Positions 1-5,444 of a stretch of 7,416 nt of DNA are shown piece by piece (position 1 is the first letter of the stretch; every line of letters begins with the position of its first letter). Both the position numbers and the translations under genes were made by a program. The notes below the pieces were generated by a model. It saw only the letters and a program-made list of their open reading frames with translations, searched no databases and was not told where the DNA came from. The stretch is from positions 1 through 7,416 of the forward strand of contig JANYAA010000132.1 in the NCBI GenBank assembly GCA_025355255.1. The letters run 5' to 3'. Source of the stretch: Chloroflexota bacterium. GTDB taxonomy: Bacteria; Chloroflexota; Limnocylindria; Limnocylindrales; CSP1-4.

Positions 1-226
1 GTCCAGCATGGAAGGCGTGTTCTGCGAGCCGTCGTCGGCAGCGTCCGTGGCGGGCTTGATCAAGGCCGCCAAGGCGGGGCAAGTTGACGAGGACGCCACC
101 GTTGTGGCCGTCCTCACCGGCAACGGCCTCAAGGACCCCACCACCGCCGAAGCCGGTCTGACCGTGAACGTCACCGAGGCCGAGCCGACGATTGCGGGCG
201 TGGCGCAGGCGCTGGGCTGGACCTGA
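1..226 (+). CDS. thrC: threonine synthase, C-terminal part (5' end outside window)
   Basis: Only the last 74 codons are present (reading frame begins at base 2); the gene enters from the left edge and ends at the TGA at 224-226. The visible protein has the PLP-enzyme C-terminal signature of threonine synthase: a F-C-E-P-S-S-A-A-S segment followed by [13 protein letters not shown], which in this fold-type II family lies near the phosphate-binding end of the PLP site. The enzyme converts O-phosphohomoserine to threonine and phosphate, the last step of threonine synthesis, in the cytoplasm. Its stop overlaps the start of homoserine kinase by one base (TGATG), so the two are translationally coupled and act on consecutive steps. 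The PLP lysine and N-terminal domain lie outside the window, so integrity of the whole gene cannot be judged. The family call rests on motif recognition and the thrB neighbour. Confidence 0.93.
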   Translation, partial: SSMEGVFCEPSSAASVAGLIKAAKAGQVDEDATVVAVLTGNGLKDPTTAEAGLTVNVTEAEPTIAGVAQALGWT

Positions 227-1236
227 TGCAGCAGCCCATCGGGACGCACCATCGCGTGGTTCCGGCCGTCAAGCCGCCGCCTGTCGGGGAGCCCGGCGCG
301 TGGGACTCGATCCTCGGGCGCCGTCTCGTCGTGGACGTCCCCGCGTCCACCGCCAACCTCGGCGCCGGGTACGACTGTCTGGGTCTGGCGCTGGAGCTGC
401 TCAACCGCGTCACCGTGGAAGCGGTGGAGGGCGACGGGTCCATTGAGGTCACCGTCGCCGGCGAAGGTGCGGGCGAGCTCGGCGGCGACCGAGACAACCG
501 CCTCGTCCGAGGGCTTGAGGCAGCCGTTGCGGCGCAGCTTGGGCCGCGGCCTGCGGCCATCGGCTGGCGCGTGGCGATGCACAATCGGATCCCGCTCTCG
601 CGCGGCCTGGGCTCATCGTCCGCTGCTGCGGTTGGCGGGCTCTGGGCCGGCAACGCGCTTGGCGGCGGAACGCTGGGCATGGACGTGCTGCTGCGGCTTG
701 CCACCGAGATCGAGGGCCATCCCGATAACGCCTCGGCCGTGCTGCTGGGCGGCTTCGTCGTCTCGGCGCATCTGGGCCAGCGCGTGGAGGCGGTGCGGTT
801 TGACGCGCCCGAGGGGCTGCGCGCCGTGCTGTTCATCCCGGAGCGGCGTCTGGCCACGGCCGACATGCGCCGCGTGCTGCCCGCGGAGGTGCCGCTGCGC
901 GACGCGGTGTCGAACATGAGCCGCATCGCGATTGGCGTGGCGGGCATCGCGTCCGGCCGCTGGGATCTGCTGGCGGACCTCACGATCGACCGCATCCACG
1001 AGCCGTACCGCTCGGTGGCCTACCCCCAGCTGCCCCGCCTCACGGGTGCGGCGCGCGCGGCGGGTGCGCTGGGCGCGTTCCTCTCGGGCGCGGGGTCAAC
1101 CGTGCTGGCGTTTGTCGCCCCGGGCGCGGATCCCGCCCCGGTGGAGGAGGCGTTCGCCATGGCGGCGCGCGAGGTGCTGCTGCCCGGCCGGACCGAGGTG
1201 GTCACACCGCGCAACAGCGGCCCCGTCATCATTTGA
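226..1236 (+). CDS. thrB: homoserine kinase (GHMP kinase family)
   Basis: This gene encodes 336 aa. It phosphorylates L-homoserine with ATP to give O-phosphohomoserine, the substrate of the threonine synthase encoded just upstream. The three GHMP-kinase motifs are visible. The N-terminal substrate motif V-P-A-S-T-A-N-L-G-A-G-Y-D is at residues 38-50. The ATP phosphate-binding loop P-L-S-R-G-L-G-S-S-S-A-A is at 123-134. The C-terminal glycine motif G-A-F-L-S-G-A-G-S-T is at 283-292. The E-G-H-P-D-N element typical of homoserine kinases is at 163-168. The ATG shares its A with the thrC stop and has no obvious Shine-Dalgarno, which fits coupled translation. The protein carries about 35 Pro-rich residues before the conserved core, more than the few seen in typical ThrB proteins; a GTG at 256 would shorten the extension by only ten residues. 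A frame shared with coupled upstream thrC makes the 226 start the best choice. Product assignment is firm; the start is less so. Confidence 0.95.
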   Translation: MQQPIGTHHRVVPAVKPPPVGEPGAWDSILGRRLVVDVPASTANLGAGYDCLGLALELLNRVTVEAVEGDGSIEVTVAGEGAGELGGDRDNRLVRGLEAAVAAQLGPRPAAIGWRVAMHNRIPLSRGLGSSSAAAVGGLWAGNALGGGTLGMDVLLRLATEIEGHPDNASAVLLGGFVVSAHLGQRVEAVRFDAPEGLRAVLFIPERRLATADMRRVLPAEVPLRDAVSNMSRIAIGVAGIASGRWDLLADLTIDRIHEPYRSVAYPQLPRLTGAARAAGALGAFLSGAGSTVLAFVAPGADPAPVEEAFAMAAREVLLPGRTEVVTPRNSGPVII

Positions 1237-1269
1237 TGGTGCGTCATCGTCAGCTGACGCGTCATCGTC
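1224..1269. repeat. CGTCATC repeated three times at 18-bp period, with a 12-bp palindrome
   Basis: The heptamer CGTCATC occurs at 1224-1230, 1242-1248 and 1260-1266, each copy exactly 18 bases after the last. The second and third copies extend to an identical 11-mer, GCGTCATCGTC, at 1241-1251 and 1259-1269. Between them is a perfect palindrome, CGTCAGCTGACG, at 1248-1259. The first copy is inside the last codons of thrB; the others are in the 57-bp gap between the convergent thrB and flavin-binding genes. The palindrome could form a short hairpin on either strand, so a bidirectional terminator is possible, but there is no T-tract on either side. Function is unassigned. Confidence 0.5.
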
Positions 1270-1293
1270 GAGGGCGCGTAGCGGCTTCCGATG

Positions 1294-1974
1294 CTAGGCC
1301 TTCGGCAGCCGAACCTCTGGCGGCGCCATCGCGGCCGGCACAAACGCGTCCGGCTCGGGCGTGCCGCGGCTCACGCTGACGGGGATGGTCCCGGCCCATG
1401 TGGGCCACGTCTCGTCGCCCTCGTCATCCACGGCGCCGGCGTCGCGGATCTTCGCGGACGCCTCGTCCATCGAGATCCACATGACGCCCGTCGCCTTGCG
1501 CTCTTTGTCGGTCATCGGCCGCAACTCCGCCCAGCGCCCTGGGTACAGGTGCTCGATAAAGTGCTCGAGCGCCTGCGCGGCGTACTCGCCGTCCTCAACA
1601 ACGTGCGCGGTGCCCTGGACGATGACCGAGCGGTAGTTCACCGAGTGGTTGGTGGCCGAGCGTGCCAGGACCAGCGAGTCCATATGCGTGACGGTCACCG
1701 ACGCGTTCTTGCCGTCGATGGTGCGGACCATCCGGCTGCCGGCGGACGCGTGCCAGTACAGGCGGTCGCCGTGGCGCCACACGCACGTGGGCGTGGCGTA
1801 CGGCATGCCCTCGTAGACCCAGGCGACATGGCCGATGACCGATGCGTCGAGGATCCCGTCGATGACTGCGCGGTCGTACGAGCCGCGCTGCGGCTTTCGG
1901 CGCAGGCGGGCGCGATCGCTGGGGGGCGGGGCGGCGTCTGGCTCGCGGCGCTCGGGCGAGTTGTCGCCGCTCAC
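1294..1974 (-). CDS. pyridoxamine 5'-phosphate oxidase-like FMN-binding split-barrel protein
   Basis: This gene encodes 226 aa, larger than the catalytic core of the family because of a charged N-terminal stretch (about residues 1-28) and a C-terminal tail of about 30 residues. Residues 30-180 resemble the NimA/Pyridox_ox_2 type of flavin-binding split barrel: a helix with R-G-S-Y-D-R-A-V-I, then strands G-H-V-A-W-V and P-Y-A-T-P-T (46-63), then L-Y-W-H-A-S-A-G-S-R-M-V-R (72-84). These are the segments that commonly bind FMN phosphate or a related flavin, and are followed by N-Y-R-S-V at 113-117. Substrate is unknown; members include FMN- or F420-dependent reductases and haem-binding proteins. 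Translation begins at GTG 1974, which overlaps the TGA of the upstream 86-aa gene (GTGA), so the two form one transcription unit on the minus strand. It ends in TAG, convergent with thrB. Fold assignment is fairly sure; physiological role is not known. Confidence 0.85.
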   Translation of the reverse strand: MSGDNSPERREPDAAPPPSDRARLRRKPQRGSYDRAVIDGILDASVIGHVAWVYEGMPYATPTCVWRHGDRLYWHASAGSRMVRTIDGKNASVTVTHMDSLVLARSATNHSVNYRSVIVQGTAHVVEDGEYAAQALEHFIEHLYPGRWAELRPMTDKERKATGVMWISMDEASAKIRDAGAVDDEGDETWPTWAGTIPVSVSRGTPEPDAFVPAAMAPPEVRLPKA

Positions 1975-2231
1975 GCCGGCTGGCCCTCAGCAGTGGGGCT
2001 GCGGCGGTAGAGGACCCACATCGACACGCCTGTTGCGCCGCCTGCGCCATATGGCATGCCCGGGTTGCCCCCCATGGCAAAGCTTGTGGGCACGGCGCCG
2101 ATGTTGGCGATGCGCCAGCCGTCGGACGCCCGGCGTGCGGCATCGGCCGCCACCCAGTCCCAGAGCGGATCCCCAAGCGTGGTGTCAGCGGTGACCAAGA
2201 GCTGGTCGTCGCCGATGAGCCGTTCCTTCAT
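1971..2231 (-). CDS. hypothetical 86-aa protein, coupled to flavin-binding gene
   Basis: I do not recognise this small protein with certainty. The sequence starts at ATG 2231, preceded on the minus strand by a purine-rich GGTGAGGGG stretch that can act as a weak ribosome binding site. Its features are an acidic-hydrophobic N-terminal half with D-P-L-W-D-W-V (21-27), a S-D-G-W-R-I-A-N-I-G segment (36-45), a Gly-rich loop (54-67), and a C-terminal strand V-S-M-W-V-L-Y-R-R (69-77). A G-W-x-hydrophobic segment followed by a terminal hydrophobic strand ending in two basic residues recalls the small DUF4177-like proteins, but this is only a resemblance. There is no signal peptide or membrane segment. 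The last bases overlap the GTG of the split-barrel gene, and that coupling, with the lack of a better frame here, is the main evidence that it is real. Confidence 0.7.
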   Translation of the reverse strand: MKERLIGDDQLLVTADTTLGDPLWDWVAADAARRASDGWRIANIGAVPTSFAMGGNPGMPYGAGGATGVSMWVLYRRSPTAEGQPA

Positions 2232-2310
2232 CGCCCCTCACCCCTAGCCTCCATGTCGTGGAGCAACAGCGTACGCGGGCCGCCCGCACCGCGCCGGGCC
2301 GAGCGGCCGG

Positions 2311-2316
2311 TACGAT
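2311..2316 (+). promoter_or_regulatory. candidate -10 box of a leaderless promoter for the MFS gene
   Basis: TACGAT fits the TANNNT -10 pattern and ends six bases before the ATG at 2323, so transcription would start at or within a base or two of the start codon. No Shine-Dalgarno-like sequence lies between the box and the ATG, and no recognisable -35 is seen about 17 bases upstream. This matches the leaderless arrangement known from several GC-rich bacterial groups, but a six-base match can arise by chance. Confidence 0.35.
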
Positions 2317-2322
2317 CTCGCG

Positions 2323-3543
2323 ATGACTGTCTCCGCGCGGCGCCCAGCACCCACCTCCGCGGTTGCGCTGCGGGCGGGGATCGCCGGCAGCATCGCGTTT
2401 GGCCTGCTGGGCTGGCGCGGCCTCCTGGTCCCGTCGCTGGTCCGCTCCATCGAGCCCGCCTTTGGCCGCTCCGACGCGGAGCTTGGCTCCTACTTCCTGC
2501 TCACCGCCATCTCGTATGCCGCGGGTTCGCTCATCGGCGCGCGGCTCATCCGCTCGCTGGGCGAGCGCCGGGTGCTGAGCGCGGCGGCGCTCCTCATTGC
2601 GTTGGGGCTCATGGTGCAGGCCGTCACGTCGTTGTGGCTGGTGTTCGCAGCCGCGGGGATCTGCGCAAGCCTTGGCGCGTCCGCGTCCGACATGGGGCTC
2701 AACGCGTTGGTGCTGGACCTGTTTCCGCACGCGCGCGGCCGGGCGCTCAACCTGCTTCACGTGATGTACAGCGCGGCGGCTCTCGCCGCCCCGCTCGCAC
2801 TGGCGTTCGGGGTGGGGACGGGCATGCCATGGCAGGCTGCATTCGCCGGGACCGCTGTTGCTGCCGTCGTCATCGCGCTTCTGTTGCTGGTGTTTGTGCC
2901 GGCGGACCCAGCGGCCGCAGGCGGCGTGGCGGCGGCCGAGTCCGTGGCGCGGCGCTCCTCGCCAGTGACGGCCGGGGAACCGCCGGCAGAGGGCGCCAGG
3001 CGCCTGCCGCCGTTCCTCCTCCTGCTCGCGCTGGCGCTGGCCTGCTACGTGGGTGCCGAGTCGGGCACGTCTGACTGGCTTGTCCGCTACCTCGCGTCGC
3101 TGCCGCTGGCCGTCGCCGGATCAGCGCTGACGCTGTTCTGGGGCGGCATTGCGTTTGGGCGCGTGGTGTTCGCCCGCATTGGCAACCGGTTTGAGCCACT
3201 GGGGACAGCGTGCGTGCTGGCCTACGCCGGTTCGTGTCTCGTTGTGCTGGCCGTGCTGGTGCCGGTGTCGCCGATCACGCCCTTGCTCTTCGGCCTCGCG
3301 GGTACCGCCTTCGGACCCATCTTTCCGCTCGTTGTTGCGGGCGCCGGTGCGCGCATGCCGGGCCGGTCCTCAACGGTGAGCGCCACGATGACCTTCGCTG
3401 GCGTCTTGGGCGCCATCGTGTATCCGCCCGCGATGGGCGTGATGTCGGTCACCATCGGCCTGCCCGTGGCGATGCTCGGGACGGCCGTGCTGCTGGCTGG
3501 CTGCGGGACGGCGGTGCTGCTCGGGCGACGAGTAAGGGCCTGA
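2323..3543 (+). CDS. MFS transporter, FucP/FHS-like
   Basis: This gene encodes 406 aa, the normal length for a 12-helix major facilitator. Hydrophobic segments cover almost the whole protein, with a hydrophilic central loop at about residues 195-228 separating the two six-helix halves. Loop 2-3 carries G-A-R-L-I-R-S-L-G-E-R-R (72-83), a form of MFS motif A. D-M-G-L-N-A-L-V (123-130), the N-L-L-H-V-M-Y-S-A-A-A-L-A-A-P-L stretch (143-158), Y-V-G-A-E-S-G-T-S-D-W (242-252) and A-F-G-P-I-F-P (329-335) resemble the fucose permease (FHS) branch, whose members carry sugars by proton symport. Many proteins of this type have other or unknown substrates, so no substrate is assigned. The protein acts in the cytoplasmic membrane. 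It stands alone on its strand, divergent from the 86-aa/split-barrel pair with a 91-bp gap, and converges with the 80-aa gene only six bases past its stop. The ATG at 2323 was chosen because it follows a candidate -10 box and gives a short cytoplasmic N-terminus. Confidence 0.88.
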   Translation: MTVSARRPAPTSAVALRAGIAGSIAFGLLGWRGLLVPSLVRSIEPAFGRSDAELGSYFLLTAISYAAGSLIGARLIRSLGERRVLSAAALLIALGLMVQAVTSLWLVFAAAGICASLGASASDMGLNALVLDLFPHARGRALNLLHVMYSAAALAAPLALAFGVGTGMPWQAAFAGTAVAAVVIALLLLVFVPADPAAAGGVAAAESVARRSSPVTAGEPPAEGARRLPPFLLLLALALACYVGAESGTSDWLVRYLASLPLAVAGSALTLFWGGIAFGRVVFARIGNRFEPLGTACVLAYAGSCLVVLAVLVPVSPITPLLFGLAGTAFGPIFPLVVAGAGARMPGRSSTVSATMTFAGVLGAIVYPPAMGVMSVTIGLPVAMLGTAVLLAGCGTAVLLGRRVRA

Positions 3544-3549
3544 GCGTCG

Positions 3550-3792
3550 CTACTCGGCATCCTCGGTGTCGTCCGCCCGGCGGGTGCCGCCCTGGGATGG
3601 CGGCGTCCAGGACTTGTCGGCGAAGCGCATCTGGCGCTGAATGAAGTCGTCGTTCAGGCGCCGAGACTCCTCGGTCAACAGGTCGCGCTCGTAGGTGGCC
3701 TCATCGTGCGGGGCGGCACCAGGCTCGGGCTCGGGCTCGCGCTCGGGCCCGCGCTTCGCGTCGCTGCCCAGCAGGCGCCGAAGGAAGCTCAT
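3550..3792 (-). CDS. hypothetical 80-aa protein with Pro-Glu linker, coupled to hydrolase
   Basis: The function is not recognised. The protein has a short basic amphipathic N-terminus (M-S-F-L-R-R-L-L-G), then an E-P repeat linker (about residues 16-25, encoded by tandem hexamers), then a likely charged helix (30-60) containing E-R-D-L-L-T-E-E-S-R-R-L-N, and ends with S-W-T-P-P-S-Q-G-G-T-R-R-A-D-D. That last segment looks conserved to me from small hypothetical proteins of GC-rich bacteria, but I cannot name a family. No signal peptide or transmembrane segment is present; the basic N-terminal helix might touch the membrane. Its ATG overlaps the TGA of the dienelactone hydrolase gene (ATGA, 3789-3792) and no separate Shine-Dalgarno is seen, so it is probably translated by coupling. 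It ends six bases from the convergent MFS stop. Confidence 0.75.
   Translation of the reverse strand: MSFLRRLLGSDAKRGPEREPEPEPGAAPHDEATYERDLLTEESRRLNDDFIQRQMRFADKSWTPPSQGGTRRADDTEDAE
3722..3745. repeat. imperfect tandem hexamer GGCTCG (three exact copies plus one variant)
   Basis: GGCTCG occurs at 3722, 3728 and 3734, followed by the variant CGCTCG at 3740. It lies inside the 80-aa gene and, read on the minus strand, gives GAGCCC repeats that encode the E-P-E-P-E-P linker. Six-base units keep the frame, so slippage here would only change linker length. Confidence 0.7.
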
Positions 3793-4556
3793 GCGATATC
3801 GGCCGGCAGGCCCATAAAGCGCAACGTCTCCGCCCAGGCCTGCGCGGATGCGTCGGCAAAGTCTGCGACCTTGCGGTCGAAGAAGCTGTGCGGCGCGCCC
3901 GCGTAGGTGGTGACGGTGTGGTCCACGCCGGCCTTCGCGAGGGCGGCCTCGAAGGTCTCCACCGTGCTGGCCGGGATGCCCTCGTCCGCCCCGCCGAAGA
4001 TGGCCAGGACGCGGCCCTGCATGTCGCCCGCCACGTCGGCCGGCGCCGGGGTGCCGTTGCGCGACGAGCCCACGGGCCAGCCGTAGAAGCCGATGACGCC
4101 GTCGATGTCGATGCCGTACGTGCCCGCCAGCAGCGCGAGCCGGCCGCCCATGCAGAACCCCGTGGCGTAGAGGTGCTCAGGGTTTGCCGTGGCGCGGAGG
4201 TGCGCGGCGGCAGCCATGGCGTCGGCCTTGAGGGTCTCAAACGTGGTCTGGCCCACATGTGGCTGGTAGTCGAAATCCGGGCCGCGGTCGCCGATGCCGG
4301 CCGTGCGGGCGAAGTAGTCGATGGCGATGGCGTCCACGCCGTGCTCCGCAAAGCGCAGCGTGAGCTCCTTGTAGTACGCGTGGAGACCGCGGACGTCGGG
4401 GAGGATGACGATGCCGCGGCCGGTCGGCTGGGCGGCGCGGGCCTCAAAGGCGGCAAACGTGGAACCGTCAGCGGACGTGAGCTCGATGTCGCTGGCGTCG
4501 ATGCTGCCGCCGGCGATGGGCGTGATGGGCGGACGGGAGTCGTGGTCGAAGCACAT
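3789..4556 (-). CDS. dienelactone hydrolase family alpha/beta hydrolase
   Basis: This gene encodes 255 aa, a usual length for the DLH family. The frame stays open far upstream, but the start at ATG 4556 is preceded by a strong Shine-Dalgarno, GGAGG, six bases away, and gives the expected N-terminus (M-C-F-D-H-D-S-R-P-P). The fold markers are the strand I-V-I-L-P-D-V-R-G-L (49-58), which holds the oxyanion region, the nucleophile elbow G-F-C-M-G-G (133-138) with Cys135, Asp191 in G-G-A-D-E-G-I-P, and His223 in G-A-P-H-S-F. Together they form the Cys-Asp-His triad of carboxymethylenebutenolidase-type enzymes. Classic members open dienelactone in chlorocatechol degradation, but most chromosomal members act on other or unknown esters and lactones, and no aromatic pathway genes are nearby, so I do not assign a substrate. 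There is no signal peptide, so it is cytoplasmic. It is followed by the coupled 80-aa gene, and diverges from the HTH-nuclease gene. Confidence 0.92.
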   Translation of the reverse strand: MCFDHDSRPPITPIAGGSIDASDIELTSADGSTFAAFEARAAQPTGRGIVILPDVRGLHAYYKELTLRFAEHGVDAIAIDYFARTAGIGDRGPDFDYQPHVGQTTFETLKADAMAAAAHLRATANPEHLYATGFCMGGRLALLAGTYGIDIDGVIGFYGWPVGSSRNGTPAPADVAGDMQGRVLAIFGGADEGIPASTVETFEAALAKAGVDHTVTTYAGAPHSFFDRKVADFADASAQAWAETLRFMGLPADIA

Positions 4557-4646
4557 GGCGGGCCTCCGGGGCGCGGTCGGCGTGGTGAGTGTCGGCTGGC
4601 GCGGCTGGTGTCGGTGTGAGGTGGGCCCCGCATGGTAGTCCGCACG

Positions 4647-4667
4647 CGGATAAGCGCCGGATAAGCG
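4647..4667. repeat. two direct copies of CGGATAAGCG, 11-bp period (candidate operator)
   Basis: CGGATAAGCG is present at 4647-4656 and again at 4658-4667, with one base between copies, so the two lie one helical turn apart on the same face of the DNA. They sit in the divergent gap between the hydrolase (start 4556, minus) and the HTH-nuclease gene (start 4689, plus). This position suits binding by a regulator such as the adjacent XRE-type protein. The motif itself is seen; the binding is inference. The two GATAAG copies are also among the most AT-containing stretches in this gap. Confidence 0.5.
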
Positions 4668-4688
4668 GGTGTGGGCATGCTCCGCGGC

Positions 4689-5444
4689 ATGGACACCATC
4701 CGGTTTGGACAGAAGGTTCGCGCGCTCCGCCGTCGCCGGGGGTGTAGGCAGGAAGACCTGGCGGCTGCGGCGGGCGTGTCGCGGGCGGTTGTTGGGCGCG
4801 TGGAGGCAGGGCAGCTGGCGGGTGTGACCGTGCGCGTGGTGGACCGCGTCACTGTGGCGATCGGCGGTTCGGCGGACATCGTGCTGCGCTGGCACGGCGA
4901 GGCGCTGGATCGGCTGCTGGACGAGGAGCACGCAGCGCTTGTCGAACAGCTCGTGGCCATTCTTCGTGCGCTTGGCTGGGAAGTGGCAGTGGAGGTGTCG
5001 TTCTCACGCTATGGCGAGCGCGGATCCATCGACGTGCTGGCCTGGCACGCCGAGACGCGATCGCTCGCGGTGTTTGAGGTGAAGTCCGTCACGCCTGACA
5101 TGGGGCAATGCTGTTTGGGATGGACCGAAAGACGCGTCTGGCCCCGGACATCGCGGCAGAACCGCGGCTGGAAGCCCGTCAACGTGGCGAAGATCGTGGT
5201 GCTGGGCGACACGAGCACCAACCGCGATCGGCTGTCCCGCCACGAGGCGACGATCCGGGCAGCGCTGCCGTTGGGCACGCGGGAGGTTCGGCGATGGCTG
5301 GCAGCGCCAGGGCCGGAGACCTTCGCCGGGGTCCTGTTTCTCCGACATGCTCGCCCAGCGGGCGCTATGGGACGCGGGCGGCAGCGTGTGCGGCTCCTAC
5401 AGGCCGACGCACGCACACCGCTCGGCGCTGCTTCTCCGAAATGA
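4689..5444 (+). CDS. XRE-type HTH protein fused to PD-(D/E)xK nuclease-like domain, with compensating frameshifts
   Basis: This gene encodes 251 aa from ATG 4689. In-frame GTG 4671 and ATG 4677 would add six or four residues; I prefer M-D-T-I-R-F-G-Q, the N-terminus I associate with this family. Residues 5-60 form a lambda-repressor-like HTH (Q-E-D-L-A-A-A-A-G-V-S-R-A-V-V-G-R-V-E-A-G). Residues about 70-200 look like a restriction-endonuclease fold: W-H-G-E-A-L-D-R-L-L, then G-E-R-G-S-I-D-V-L-A with Asp115, then L-A-V-F-E-V-K-S with Glu130 and Lys132, giving the D...ExK arrangement. Proteins of this architecture are, as I recall, common in GC-rich bacteria and lack a known function. Residues 140-158 do not look like the family, whereas the frame starting at 5108 reads M-L-F-G-M-D-R-K-T-R-L-A-P-D-I-A-A-E, which does; family-like sequence resumes at R-G-W-K-P (159). 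The gene thus seems to have lost one base near 5102-5106 and gained one near 5162, staying open but garbling 19 residues just after the active-site strand. Confidence 0.75.
   Translation: MDTIRFGQKVRALRRRRGCRQEDLAAAAGVSRAVVGRVEAGQLAGVTVRVVDRVTVAIGGSADIVLRWHGEALDRLLDEEHAALVEQLVAILRALGWEVAVEVSFSRYGERGSIDVLAWHAETRSLAVFEVKSVTPDMGQCCLGWTERRVWPRTSRQNRGWKPVNVAKIVVLGDTSTNRDRLSRHEATIRAALPLGTREVRRWLAAPGPETFAGVLFLRHARPAGAMGRGRQRVRLLQADARTPLGAASPK

Noticed and set aside
171..999. Long open frames on the minus strand opposite thrB (up to 274 codons)
   Set aside because: They lie wholly opposite clear thrC/thrB, have low-complexity Arg/Ser/Pro/Ala composition, and show no recognisable motif; typical of GC-rich antisense frames.
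1291..2010. 239-codon plus-strand frame opposite the split-barrel gene
   Set aside because: Arg/Val/Gly-rich with no motif, antisense to a well-supported gene.
3541..3552. Terminator between the convergent MFS and 80-aa genes
   Set aside because: Only six bases separate the stops and no hairpin with a T-tract is visible there.
4557..4931. Upstream extension of the hydrolase frame to a start near 4931
   Set aside because: The GGAGG at six bases before ATG 4556 and the normal family N-terminus favour the shorter protein; the extension also overlaps the divergent HTH gene.
3701..4960. 419-codon open frame on the minus strand overlapping the hydrolase and part of the HTH gene
   Set aside because: It is Ser/Thr/Arg/Pro-rich, spans two real genes, and the other frame gives the DLH triad.
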